Origin: Flavobacteriaceae bacterium
GTDB lineage: Bacteria; Bacteroidota; Bacteroidia; Flavobacteriales; Flavobacteriaceae
Length of the DNA stretch: 64,000 nucleotides
NCBI GenBank assembly: GCA_018402135.1
Contig: JAGYJF010000003.1
Span: 620,001-684,000, forward strand
Direction: 5' to 3'
Shown: positions 9,367 through 18,117 of the stretch, in pieces
Position numbering within the stretch: position 1 is the stretch's first letter
How the letters are laid out: each line of letters begins with the position of its first letter
Notes under the pieces: model-generated
Told to the model about the DNA's origin: nothing
Seen by the model: the letters and a program-made list of their open reading frames with translations, nothing else
Databases searched by the model: none
Position numbers and translations under genes: made by a program

Positions 9367-10130
9367 TGAAACTATACGCAAACGTTATTGGCGAAGGAAA
9401 GCCGTTTCTTATTTTACATGGCTTTTTAGGCATGGGAGATAATTGGAAAACTCTTGGAACTTCTTTTTCTGAAGCCAGTTATCAAGTTCATTTAATAGAC
9501 CAGCGGAATCACGGTCGGAGCTTTCATAGCAACGATTTTAATTATGAGGTTATGGCAGAAGATGTGGTATCTTATTGTAAAGACAACCATCTTGAAAATA
9601 TAGTGCTTTTAGGGCACTCTATGGGCGGAAAAACTGCCATGTACTTCGCTGCTGAATTTCCTGAATTGGTAAGTCATTTAATAGTTGCCGATATTTCGCC
9701 GAGATTTTATCCGGTGCATCATGACGGAATTTTAGAGGGTTTAAATGCCATCGATTTTGAATTTTGTAAATCACGAGGTGATGCCGATAAAGCCTTATCT
9801 AAGCATATTAAATCCAACCCCATCAGACAATTTTTACTAAAAAATTTGTATTGGAAAGATAAAGACACCTTGGCGCTGAGGCTTAACTTAGAAGTACTTA
9901 CTGAACAAGTTGCCGAGGTTGGTGAGGCCTTGCCAATTCATTTAAAATACAATGGTCCAACCTTGTTTTTAAGAGGTGATAAATCTGAATACATCGGTTT
10001 GCAAGATTATGATATCATCAAACGCCAATTTCCTAAAGCAAAAATCGAAACCATTTCAAATGCAGGTCATTGGTTGCATGCCGAAAACCCTGAGGATTTC
10101 TATAAAGAAGTGATGCATTTTTTAAGTTAA
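9366..10130 (+). CDS. Alpha/beta hydrolase (YbfF-like esterase)
   Basis: A 254-aa serine hydrolase of the alpha/beta fold. It has the oxyanion-hole segment LHGFLGMGDNW near the N-terminus, the nucleophile elbow GHSMGG with Ser85, a GDKSEYI segment near 204 that would hold the acid, and the C-terminal catalytic His235 in NAGHWLHAE. The sequence resembles the YbfF acyl-CoA/ester hydrolase group; the natural substrate cannot be read from the sequence. No signal peptide, so probably cytoplasmic. It overlaps pdxJ by one base. Confidence 0.88.
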   Translation: MKLYANVIGEGKPFLILHGFLGMGDNWKTLGTSFSEASYQVHLIDQRNHGRSFHSNDFNYEVMAEDVVSYCKDNHLENIVLLGHSMGGKTAMYFAAEFPELVSHLIVADISPRFYPVHHDGILEGLNAIDFEFCKSRGDADKALSKHIKSNPIRQFLLKNLYWKDKDTLALRLNLEVLTEQVAEVGEALPIHLKYNGPTLFLRGDKSEYIGLQDYDIIKRQFPKAKIETISNAGHWLHAENPEDFYKEVMHFLS

Positions 10131-10172
10131 ACAAATTATTGTATTTTTAATTACACCAAAAACTTAATTTCA

Positions 10173-10529
10173 ATGAAACTTATTGTAAAATTCATCCTAT
10201 CGGCTATTGCAGTAGTCATTATTTCTAAACTCTTACCTGGCGTTGAAGTTGTTGATTATTTAACAGCCTTAATTGTAGCCGTTGTTTTGGCGGTTCTAAA
10301 TTTATTTGTAAGGCCATTATTGGTTTTGCTAACGCTGCCGGCAACCATACTAACTTTGGGACTTTTTCTACTTGTAATTAATGGATTAATTATTTTGTTA
10401 GCGGGTCATTTGATTAACGGATTTCAAGTCTCATCAATTTGGACGGCCATACTTTTTAGTATATTATTAACCATATTGCAGTCCATATTTCATTCAGTAT
10501 TACAAGAAGACAAAAAAATTACTGAATAA
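10173..10529 (+). CDS. Phage-holin-family (type 4 superfamily) small membrane protein
   Basis: A 118-aa integral membrane protein with about four hydrophobic segments, including the typical LNLFVRPLLVLLTLPATILTLGLFLLVINGLIILLAGHLINGF core of the family annotated as phage holin family 4 / YvlD-like. In bacterial chromosomes these are ordinary membrane proteins of unknown function, and nothing nearby suggests a prophage. It lies 42 bp after the hydrolase and before the tig promoter. Confidence 0.8.
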   Translation: MKLIVKFILSAIAVVIISKLLPGVEVVDYLTALIVAVVLAVLNLFVRPLLVLLTLPATILTLGLFLLVINGLIILLAGHLINGFQVSSIWTAILFSILLTILQSIFHSVLQEDKKITE

Positions 10530-10544
10530 CAGCATTTTAAAAAC

Positions 10545-10575
10545 TTTGTTGGCACGCTAAAATATTGTATTTTTG
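10545..10575 (+). promoter_or_regulatory. Sigma-A promoter of trigger factor gene
   Basis: TTTG at 10545-10548 is separated by exactly 19 bases from TATTTTTG at 10568-10575, matching the Bacteroidetes consensus TTTG-N19-21-TAnnTTTG. Transcription would begin around 10582, about 20 bases before the tig ATG at 10603. This is the best promoter match I found in the window. Confidence 0.65.
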
Positions 10576-10602
10576 CATGCCAATTTTTATAGCATTATCA
10601 CA

Positions 10603-11925
10603 ATGAATATTACAAGAGAAAACATCGACAACCTGAACGCAGTGGTAAAGGTCGCAATCGCTAAAGAAGACTATAGCGATAAAGTTGAAAAAATACTTAC
10701 CGATTACAGAAAATCGGCCAATATACCAGGCTTTAGAAAAGGTCATGTGCCAATGACGATGGTGAAAAAGCAGTACGGAAAAGCAGTACTTGTTGATGAA
10801 GTAAATAAGTTACTGCAAGACGCTTTAGGTAAGTATCTTGTAGAAGAAAAACTAGATGTTTTAGGAAATCCATTACCTAAACAACAGGATGACCTAGACT
10901 GGGATGCCGATCAATTCACTTTTGAATTTGAATTAGGACTCGCTCCAGATTTTGAAGTGAAACTTAAGGGTAAAAAATCCATCACCCAATACAATATTGT
11001 GGCCGATGACAAAATGATTGACGATCAGGTTAAACATATTCAAAAGCAATACGGTAAACTCGTCAACATTAATGCTGTGGAAAATAATTCTGAAGTTACT
11101 GGAACATTTGTAAATGATGATCAAGACATCAATAACAAAGCAACGTTTTCTTTAGAAAAAATTAAAGGAAAATCTAATAGTAAATTGTTAGTTGGTGCTA
11201 AAGTTGGCGACGTGATAACTTTTACTACCAAAGGTCTATTTAACGATGAACACGATTTAGAAACCTATTTAAAAGTGCCTCACGAATTGGTTCACGGACT
11301 TAATATCGATGTCCAGTTTACCATTTCAGAAATTAATAATAGAGTTTTAGCAGATCTAGATCAAGAGTTGTTTGACAAACTTTTTGGCAAAGGAGAAGTT
11401 ACTTCTGTAACAGAACTAAAAGACAAAATAAGAGTCGATTCTGAAAAGCAATTTTTGCAACAAGCCGATCAAAAATTACTCAATGATGTTACAGAATATT
11501 TAATAGACAACACAAAATTTGATTTACCAGCATCATTCCTTCAAAAGTGGTTACAAACCGCAGGCGAAGAACCAATGACCTCAGATCAAGCAAAAGACGA
11601 ATACGAAAAGTCTGAAAAAAGTATGCGTTACCAATTAATAGAAGCTAAGCTTATTGAAAAACATAATTTACAAGTTCAATTTGAAGATTTAAAATCACAT
11701 ACTATTGAAATGATTAAATCTCAAATGGCACAATTTGGTCAGATGAATCCTGGCGAAAAAGAACTGGAAGATATTGCAGCACGAATTTTATCGAATCGCG
11801 ATGAAGTAAAACGTCTATCTGAACAATTAATGAGTCAGAAATTGTTAAATCTTTACAAAACAGAAGCCAATTTGAAAGTAAAGAAAATAACTTACGACGA
11901 CTTTGTGAAAGAATTTTACAGTTAA
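10603..11925 (+). CDS. tig: Trigger factor
   Basis: Ribosome-bound chaperone that shields nascent chains. The 440-aa product begins MNITRENIDNLN. It carries the N-terminal ribosome-binding motif as GFRKGHVPM (about 44-52), an FKBP-like middle domain that is diverged from active PPIases as usual in Bacteroidetes, and a helical C-terminal domain. The frame runs on to 10573 with a TTG, but that would place the start inside the promoter -7 element, so 10603 is chosen. It is followed by a strong terminator and then clpP–clpX, the common tig–clpP–clpX proteostasis arrangement. Confidence 0.95.
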   Translation: MNITRENIDNLNAVVKVAIAKEDYSDKVEKILTDYRKSANIPGFRKGHVPMTMVKKQYGKAVLVDEVNKLLQDALGKYLVEEKLDVLGNPLPKQQDDLDWDADQFTFEFELGLAPDFEVKLKGKKSITQYNIVADDKMIDDQVKHIQKQYGKLVNINAVENNSEVTGTFVNDDQDINNKATFSLEKIKGKSNSKLLVGAKVGDVITFTTKGLFNDEHDLETYLKVPHELVHGLNIDVQFTISEINNRVLADLDQELFDKLFGKGEVTSVTELKDKIRVDSEKQFLQQADQKLLNDVTEYLIDNTKFDLPASFLQKWLQTAGEEPMTSDQAKDEYEKSEKSMRYQLIEAKLIEKHNLQVQFEDLKSHTIEMIKSQMAQFGQMNPGEKELEDIAARILSNRDEVKRLSEQLMSQKLLNLYKTEANLKVKKITYDDFVKEFYS

Positions 11926-11951
11926 GCATTAAAGAATAAATTAGTATCTTT

Positions 11952-11984
11952 AAAGCGCAAAACTGTTAAGTTTTGCGCTTTTTT
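11952..11984 (+). terminator. Rho-independent terminator of tig
   Basis: A perfect 13-bp stem (AAAGCGCAAAACT at 11952-11964, AGTTTTGCGCTTT at 11969-11981) closes a GTTA tetraloop and runs into T residues. It lies 26 bp after the tig stop and separates tig from clpP. Confidence 0.88.
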
Positions 11985-12030
11985 AATAGATTAATAATCA
12001 ATTAATAACAATAAAAATTTAATAAAATAT

Positions 12031-12705
12031 ATGGATTACGCTAAAGAATTTGAAAAATTCGCCACCAAAGATCAAGGCATTAGTACCACATACTACGACA
12101 AAATAATGAAGAGTATGTACCCTACCAATTTAACGCCCAATATTATTGAAGAGCGCCAAATGAATATTGCAATTTTTGACGTATTTTCTAGATTGATGAT
12201 GGATAGGATTATCTTTTTAGGTACCGGTATTAATGACCAAGTTGCTAATATCATACAAGCACAATTGTTATTTTTAGAGAGTACCGATGCCGCTAAAGAT
12301 ATTCAAATCTATATCAACTCTCCAGGAGGAAGCGTATATGCTGGCCTTGGAATTTACGATACAATGCAGTTTATTAAACCAGATGTAGCCACTATTTGCA
12401 CAGGTATGGCAGCCTCAATGGGTGCGGTTTTATTGTGTGCAGGCCAAGCTGGCAAACGCTCCGCATTAACCCATTCAAGAGTAATGATTCATCAGCCAAT
12501 GAGCGGTATGCAGGGTCAAGTTTCAGATATGGAAATAACCCTAAGAGAAACTTTAAGAGTAAAAGAAGAGTTATACAATATTCTTGCCAAGCACTCTGGA
12601 AAATCTTACGAGCAAATCGAGAAAGATTCCGATAGAGATTATTGGATGCGTGCCGATCAAGCCAAAGAATACGGAATGATTGATGAAATTTTAGTTAGAA
12701 ATTAG
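12031..12705 (+). CDS. clpP: ATP-dependent Clp protease proteolytic subunit
   Basis: Serine protease that forms the tetradecameric ClpP barrel and degrades substrates unfolded by ClpX. The product is 224 aa. The catalytic triad is visible: Ser129 in GMAASMGAVLL, His154 in RVMIHQP and probably Asp203 in DRDYWM. The INSPGGSV motif at 96-102 forms the oxyanion region. The N-terminal extension of about 30 residues beyond the mature core is usual for Bacteroidetes and is probably processed. clpX follows by 41 bp. Confidence 0.96.
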   Translation: MDYAKEFEKFATKDQGISTTYYDKIMKSMYPTNLTPNIIEERQMNIAIFDVFSRLMMDRIIFLGTGINDQVANIIQAQLLFLESTDAAKDIQIYINSPGGSVYAGLGIYDTMQFIKPDVATICTGMAASMGAVLLCAGQAGKRSALTHSRVMIHQPMSGMQGQVSDMEITLRETLRVKEELYNILAKHSGKSYEQIEKDSDRDYWMRADQAKEYGMIDEILVRN

Positions 12706-12746
12706 GCTTAGTTTTAAATTTAAAAACTTAGCCAAAACAAACATAT

Positions 12747-13979
12747 ATGTCTAAAGTAGAATTAGAATGTTCCTTTTGTGGTCGTAAAAAGTCCGAAACC
12801 AGTTTGCTAATCGCAGGCTTGGATGCGCATATCTGCGATAGATGCATCGTGCAAGCCCACGGTATTGTTATAGAAGAATCCAAACAAAGTGGTAAAGACG
12901 CACTTTCAGCCGATGTAATGCTTAAAAAACCCCTAGAAATAAAGGAGTTTTTAGATACATACATTATAGGTCAGGAACATACCAAAAAAGTAATGTCTGT
13001 AGCGGTTTACAATCACTATAAAAGATTACTTCAAAAGCAAACCAATGACGATGTTGAAATTCAAAAAAGTAACATCATTATGGTTGGTCAAACTGGGACA
13101 GGAAAAACACTCATGGCAAAAACCATTGCAAGAATGCTGAACGTACCTTTAGCTATTGTAGATGCTACCGTGCTAACCGAGGCTGGGTATGTTGGTGAAG
13201 ATGTTGAAAGTATTTTAACCAGATTACTTCAAGCAGCCGATTACAACTTAGAACGTGCCGAAAAAGGTATTGTTTTCATTGATGAAATCGATAAAATTGC
13301 TCGTAAAAGTGATAACCCATCTATTACAAGAGATGTCTCAGGCGAAGGCGTTCAACAGGCGTTGTTAAAGCTCCTAGAAGGAACTGTAGTAAACGTTCCG
13401 CCAAAGGGTGGCCGTAAGCACCCAGATCAAAAGTTTATAGAAGTGAATACCGAAAATATTTTGTTTATCGCCGGTGGTGCTTTTGACGGTATTGACCGTG
13501 TCATTTCTAAACGCCTCAATATGCAGGCCGTTGGTTATAGCGCTTCAAAGTCGGACGCGAAAGTTGATTTTACCAATTTACTGCAATATATCACACCTAA
13601 GGATTTAAAGGATTTTGGATTAATTCCAGAAATCATAGGGCGTTTGCCAGTGCTCACCCATATGGATCCGTTAGACTCTAAAACCTTACGCGCCATTTTA
13701 ACCGAACCTAAAAATGCCATCATTAAGCAATACGAGAAATTATTCTCTATGGATGAGGTTGATTTTACCATTACAGATGGCGCTTTAGATTATATTGTTG
13801 AGAAAGCGATAGAGTATAAATTAGGAGCAAGAGGATTGAGATCACTGTGCGAAGAAATATTGACCGACGCGATGTTCGAATTGCCAAGCAGCGATAGTAA
13901 AACCTTAAACGTTACTAAGGCGTATGCCGAAGATAAATTAACAAGAACTACTTTGAAAAAACTAAAAGCAGTGTCGTAG
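12747..13979 (+). CDS. clpX: ATP-dependent Clp protease ATP-binding subunit ClpX
   Basis: AAA+ unfoldase that feeds ClpP. The product is 410 aa. It has an N-terminal zinc-binding domain with Cys8, Cys11, Cys30 and Cys33, Walker A GQTGTGKT at 114-121, Walker [12 protein letters not shown], and a C-terminal sensor-2 segment ([15 protein letters not shown]). Probably co-transcribed with clpP; a strong terminator follows. Confidence 0.97.
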   Translation: MSKVELECSFCGRKKSETSLLIAGLDAHICDRCIVQAHGIVIEESKQSGKDALSADVMLKKPLEIKEFLDTYIIGQEHTKKVMSVAVYNHYKRLLQKQTNDDVEIQKSNIIMVGQTGTGKTLMAKTIARMLNVPLAIVDATVLTEAGYVGEDVESILTRLLQAADYNLERAEKGIVFIDEIDKIARKSDNPSITRDVSGEGVQQALLKLLEGTVVNVPPKGGRKHPDQKFIEVNTENILFIAGGAFDGIDRVISKRLNMQAVGYSASKSDAKVDFTNLLQYITPKDLKDFGLIPEIIGRLPVLTHMDPLDSKTLRAILTEPKNAIIKQYEKLFSMDEVDFTITDGALDYIVEKAIEYKLGARGLRSLCEEILTDAMFELPSSDSKTLNVTKAYAEDKLTRTTLKKLKAVS

Positions 13980-14004
13980 TTAAAAATTGATACGTTAAAA
14001 AAAT

Positions 14005-14034
14005 AAAACCACTCTAGAGGAGAGTGGTTTTTTT
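14005..14034 (+). terminator. Rho-independent terminator of clpPX
   Basis: The stem AAACCACTCT (14006-14015) pairs with AGAGTGGTTT (14021-14030) around a 5-base loop and is followed by a run of T. It lies about 26 bp past the clpX stop. The rest of the gap to 14243 holds no recognisable feature. Confidence 0.88.
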
Positions 14035-14243
14035 ATTGGGATTAATTACTAATATTGCTGAACAATATTTTAAAAACGTTATTTTTTTGCTGTAATACTT
14101 CGTAAATATAATCGCATATTATTAAGAAAAAAGCCACAATTATAAATTTTAGATTAAGCGCATTCAATAGTCGATGTAAAATTCAAAATTGTTTATTTTT
14201 CCGATTATTGGAAGGATATTTCATAAGAATATAATTATTAAGC

Positions 14244-15785
14244 CTAATTCTTATCAACTTGATATTGTTTTGTGCTTTGCATAGATAATAAATCATCTAA
14301 ATAAGTTCGTGAATTCGACAGTCTAGGTACTTTGTGTTGCCCGCCTAGTTTATCTTGTTTTTTAAGCCATTGATGAAAAAGGTCTTGTTTGGCAATATGT
14401 ATTTTTAAACAATTTAAAGTCATATTATTGTGGCGTTTCGCCTTATAGTCTGAGTTTAGATTTTGAAGTTCTTCGTCTAAAATTTGTTGAAATTCCTCTA
14501 AGTTTTTAGGAGGCGTTTTAAATTCAATCAGCCATTCGTGTGCACCTTTTTCTTTACCTTTCATAAAAACAGGCGCTGCAGTAAATTCAACGATTTCGGC
14601 GTTGGTTTGGTTGCAAGTTTTAGCTAGGGCCATTTCGGCATTTTCAATAATAAGTTCTTCACCAAATACATTTATATGGTGCTTAGTTCTTCCTGTTATT
14701 TTAATGCGATAAGGCCTTGCGGAAGTAAACCTCACTGTATCACCTATTTTATAGCGCCATAATCCAGCATTAGTCGTAATAATTACTGCATAATTGACAT
14801 CTAAAATTACCTGGCTTAATGGGATTATCCGTTCTTTGTGGGTGCCGTATTCATCCATAGGAATAAATTCATAAAAAATACCATAATCGAGCATCAACAA
14901 TAATTCATCCGAATTATTTTGGTCTTGTATTGCAAAGAATCCTTCCGAGGCGTTATAAATTTCATAATACCTAAAACCACCTTTTTTTATAATAGTTTCA
15001 TACTGCGATTTATATGGCGCAAAATTAACACCACCATGAAAATAGACTTCCAGATTTGGCCATATTTCGGTTACGTCGGCTTTACCGGTATATTCTAAAA
15101 CATTATTAAGTAAAACCAGCATCCATGATGGTACACCGGCTAAACTGGTCACATTTTCTTCAATTGTTTCTTTAACAATAGCTTCCATTTTAACTTCCCA
15201 ATTGCTCATAAGGGAAACCTTGTTGCTCGGTGTACTGCTAAACTCCGCCCAAAACGGCATATTATCAATAAGAATAGCCGATAAATCGCCAAAAGCCGAG
15301 CCGTTTTCTTTATATAATTCTTTGCTGCCTCCCAGTCTTAAACTTTTACCTGTAAATAGCTGAGAGTCCTCGTTATTGTTTAAATAGATGCATAGCAAAT
15401 CTTTACTGGCAGCGTAATGGCAATCTTCAAGTGATGCTTCGGATACGGGAATAAATTTACTCTGTGCATTTGTGGTTCCGCTAGATTTTGCAAACCATTT
15501 GATAGTTCCCGGCCAAAAAATATTAGCTTCACCCATGCGTGAACGTTCAATATGTTCGTGAAAATCTTCGTAAGAAATTACTGGAACGCGTTCAGAAAAA
15601 TCTTCATAATTGTTAATAGAGTTGAAATCGTATAGTTTGCCAATTTCGGTGTCTTTAGCAGTTTTTATTAAGTTCATGAGTAATTCATGTTGCACCTCGT
15701 TAGGATATTTCAAAAACAATTCAATTTGATGAATCCGTTTTTTTAAAAACCAGCTGGCAATTGAATTTACTATAGTGATTGGCAT
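14244..15785 (-). CDS. GH3 auxin-responsive-family acyl-adenylating enzyme
   Basis: A 513-aa member of the GH3 (plant auxin-conjugating) branch of the ANL adenylating superfamily. Visible landmarks are the ATP-binding serine-rich loop WFAKSSGTTNAQSKFIPVS, the YNASEGFFAIQ motif, and YRIKITGRTKHHINVFGEELIIENAEMAL near the domain hinge. In plants the family joins amino acids to acyl acids; bacterial substrates are unknown. The frame extends to 15827, but MPITIVNSIASWFLKKR is the family start. It diverges from the DUF2797 gene with only 44 bp between, so the two promoters must overlap. Confidence 0.88.
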   Translation of the reverse strand: MPITIVNSIASWFLKKRIHQIELFLKYPNEVQHELLMNLIKTAKDTEIGKLYDFNSINNYEDFSERVPVISYEDFHEHIERSRMGEANIFWPGTIKWFAKSSGTTNAQSKFIPVSEASLEDCHYAASKDLLCIYLNNNEDSQLFTGKSLRLGGSKELYKENGSAFGDLSAILIDNMPFWAEFSSTPSNKVSLMSNWEVKMEAIVKETIEENVTSLAGVPSWMLVLLNNVLEYTGKADVTEIWPNLEVYFHGGVNFAPYKSQYETIIKKGGFRYYEIYNASEGFFAIQDQNNSDELLLMLDYGIFYEFIPMDEYGTHKERIIPLSQVILDVNYAVIITTNAGLWRYKIGDTVRFTSARPYRIKITGRTKHHINVFGEELIIENAEMALAKTCNQTNAEIVEFTAAPVFMKGKEKGAHEWLIEFKTPPKNLEEFQQILDEELQNLNSDYKAKRHNNMTLNCLKIHIAKQDLFHQWLKKQDKLGGQHKVPRLSNSRTYLDDLLSMQSTKQYQVDKN

Positions 15786-15829
15786 GGATTGGTTATCTTT
15801 ACAAAACCTAAAAATAACAAAAAACAATT

Positions 15830-16624
15830 ATGATTTATACGGGTGTTTTAACAAAAATGAAAACAGAGTTTAAGCAACCAGTTGAGTATTATCTAATATT
15901 TGAGGATGACTTTCTTAATGTCAACCAGTTGCTTGGAAAATTGGTGCATATTAAATTCGAAAAATATCAGTGTTTAAGTTGCGGTAAGAATACACCCATT
16001 TTCCGACAAGGGTTTTGTAAATCGTGTTTTTTTGAAATACCTTCCGCAGGCGATTGGATTATGCGCCCAGAGCTAAGTACGGCACATCTCGATAAAGAAG
16101 ATCGTGATTTGGATTATGAAAAACGTGTACAGTTGCAACCGCACGTTGTGTATTTAGCCAATAGTAGCAACGTAAAAGTTGGGGTTACTCGAAAAAGTCA
16201 AATACCAACGCGTTGGATAGATCAAGGTGCACATGAAGCAATAGAAATTGTTGAGGTACCAAATAGGTATCTCGCAGGCATCACCGAAGTATCTTTAAAA
16301 GAATATGTTGCCGATAAAACCAATTGGCGGAACATGCTAAAAAATAATTTAAAGGATGAAGATTTAGTCGAATGGCGCGAAAAACTAAAAATGTTTATTC
16401 CCGAAGAAGCCCAATCATACTACCTGGAATATAATAAGGAAACCGAAATTAAGTTTCCGGTGTTATCCTATCCTGAAAAGCCAAAAAGTTTAAACATTGA
16501 AAAACAAATCGAATTTTCGGGAACCTTATGTGGCATTAAAGGACAGTATTTAATATTTGAAGATGATACTGTTTTTAACGTTCGATCTAACGAAGGTTTG
16601 GTAGTTTCGATCTCAGTTAAATAA
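15830..16624 (+). CDS. DUF2797 zinc-cluster protein
   Basis: A 264-aa protein of the DUF2797 family. It contains a four-cysteine metal site, CLSCGK...GFCKSCFFEIPSAGDW (about 46-65). It then has a HVVYLANSSNVKVGVTRKSQIPTRWIDQGA block whose pattern recalls a GIY-YIG-type core. That resemblance is my inference and no nuclease activity should be assumed. The second half ends with a short beta-rich repeat (GTLCGIKGQYLIFEDDTVFNVRS) that echoes the N-terminal GVLTKMK...YYLIFEDDFLNV, suggesting an internal duplication. The octamer TATCTTTA at 15794-15801 is a near match to the -7 consensus. Confidence 0.78.
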   Translation: MIYTGVLTKMKTEFKQPVEYYLIFEDDFLNVNQLLGKLVHIKFEKYQCLSCGKNTPIFRQGFCKSCFFEIPSAGDWIMRPELSTAHLDKEDRDLDYEKRVQLQPHVVYLANSSNVKVGVTRKSQIPTRWIDQGAHEAIEIVEVPNRYLAGITEVSLKEYVADKTNWRNMLKNNLKDEDLVEWREKLKMFIPEEAQSYYLEYNKETEIKFPVLSYPEKPKSLNIEKQIEFSGTLCGIKGQYLIFEDDTVFNVRSNEGLVVSISVK

Positions 16625-16698
16625 TTTGAATTTTGTTAGTATTGCGTTAAAGCACTTTACGAAACATTATAAAATTTATATCTTTAAATAAAAAAGTT

Positions 16699-16932
16699 AT
16701 GATAAGAAATGTTTCTCCAATGGTTTATATAGCAATCACCACGCTAGCACTTATTACCGTTACTATTATGTCCGCCATGAACTTACCTTTTAACTGGATA
16801 TTTTATTTAACCGTTTTAGGGCAAGGTATGGTGGTGCTAATGGTTTATAAAGTGCTAACAGACAATTATACTACTAATAAAACCTTCGAAGATTTTTACG
16901 AAGATTGCCCAATTAAAAATGAGGAGGCTTAA
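16699..16932 (+). CDS. Small two-helix membrane protein, conserved in flavobacteria
   Basis: A 77-aa protein with two hydrophobic segments (about 8-26 and 32-52) and an acidic C-terminus ending YEDCPIKNEEA. Function unknown. It is convergent with rpsU, the two stop codons being only 4 bp apart. A TATCTTTA octamer about 20 bp upstream could be a -7 element. Confidence 0.65.
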   Translation: MIRNVSPMVYIAITTLALITVTIMSAMNLPFNWIFYLTVLGQGMVVLMVYKVLTDNYTTNKTFEDFYEDCPIKNEEA

Positions 16933-16936
16933 AATT

Positions 16937-17131
16937 TTAAGAGTCTTCTTTGTTTTTTAGTTCTTGTATGTATTCAGCTTTTTGAACTTCACGACGACGT
17001 TTCACGGATTTTTTTGTAAAAAATTGGTTTTCGCGAATGTTCTGCATCGTTTTTACATTACGGTGTTTCCGTTTGTAACGCTTTAGTGCGCGTTCAATAT
17101 TTTCGCCTTCTTTTATTTCTATTTTTATCAT
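16937..17131 (-). CDS. rpsU: 30S ribosomal protein S21
   Basis: A 64-aa, very basic ribosomal protein that binds near the 3' end of 16S rRNA. The sequence MIKIEIKEGENIERALKRYKRKHRNV and the arginine/lysine-rich KKSVKRRREVQKAEYIQ tail are typical of the Bacteroidetes form. It lies 7 bp downstream of the sigma factor gene and is probably co-transcribed with it. Confidence 0.94.
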   Translation of the reverse strand: MIKIEIKEGENIERALKRYKRKHRNVKTMQNIRENQFFTKKSVKRRREVQKAEYIQELKNKEDS

Positions 17132-17138
17132 AATCTTT

Positions 17139-18002
17139 TTATCCTAAATAGGTTCTTAATACTTTGTTTCTTGAAGTGTGCTTCAATCGTCTAATAGCTT
17201 TCTCTTTAATTTGTCGCACGCGTTCACGTGTTAGATCGTATACTTCGCCAATTTCATTTAGACTTAATGGTAAATTTCCACCCAATCCGAAGTAAAGTTT
17301 TAAAACATCGCTTTCCTTCTGAGGCAGCGTTTCTAGCGCTCGGTTAATTTCGGTCGATAGTGAATCTTCCATCAACGATTCGTCTGGTTTTGGTGAGCTA
17401 GATGAGCTAACCATGTCATATAAGTTAAAATCTTCACCTTCTTTTAATGGTGCATCCATAGACAAATGACGTCCTGAGTTTTTCAAGCATTGCTTCACAT
17501 CCGAAATCGTCATTTCAAGTTGAGTTGCAATTTCTTCAGCCGATGGGGGTCTTTCGTTTTGTTGTTCTAAAAATGAATAAGCTTTGTTGATTTTGTTAAT
17601 AGAGCCAATCTTATTTAATGGTAATCTTACAATTCTAGACTGCTCGGCTAAGGCTTGTAAAATGGATTGCCTTATCCACCAAACTGCATAGGAGATAAAC
17701 TTAAAACCTCTGGTTTCATCAAATCGTTTTGCTGCCTTTACCAAGCCTGCGTTACCTTCGTTGATAAGATCTGGTAGTTTTAAACCCTGATTTTGATATT
17801 GCTTTGCCACTGAAACCACAAATCGCAAATTGGAATTTACCAACTTGTCCGCGGCTAACTGATCACCTTTTTTAATTCGTTGTGCTAGTTCTACTTCTTC
17901 ATCTGCAGTAATCATTGGAATTTTGCTAATATCTTGTAGGTAGCTATCCAATGATTTTTCTGCTCTATTCGTTATCTGTTTGGTGATTTTTAATTGTCTC
18001 AT
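17139..18002 (-). CDS. rpoD: RNA polymerase primary sigma factor (RpoD/SigA)
   Basis: Primary sigma factor of 287 aa, the short form found in Bacteroidetes without the long region 1.1. Region 1.2 starts at about residue 18 ([27 protein letters not shown]). Region 2 contains [56 protein letters not shown]. Region 3 follows, and region 4.2 ends with the helix-turn-helix [29 protein letters not shown]. It recognises the TTTG/TAnnTTTG promoters of this phylum and heads an operon with rpsU. Confidence 0.96.
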   Translation of the reverse strand: MRQLKITKQITNRAEKSLDSYLQDISKIPMITADEEVELAQRIKKGDQLAADKLVNSNLRFVVSVAKQYQNQGLKLPDLINEGNAGLVKAAKRFDETRGFKFISYAVWWIRQSILQALAEQSRIVRLPLNKIGSINKINKAYSFLEQQNERPPSAEEIATQLEMTISDVKQCLKNSGRHLSMDAPLKEGEDFNLYDMVSSSSSPKPDESLMEDSLSTEINRALETLPQKESDVLKLYFGLGGNLPLSLNEIGEVYDLTRERVRQIKEKAIRRLKHTSRNKVLRTYLG

Positions 18003-18117
18003 ATGTATAATTAGAAGTTTACTTATACATTATAACATAATATATGACAATTCCAAAAAATTGGCTATGTCTTAACAGCAATTGGCTCTAATTACCCCAA
18101 AAACAAAAATCCGGCAT

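Noticed and set aside
10173..10529. Phage holin annotation suggesting a prophage
   Set aside because: The family is a general bacterial membrane protein group. Neighbours are housekeeping genes, and no other phage gene is near.
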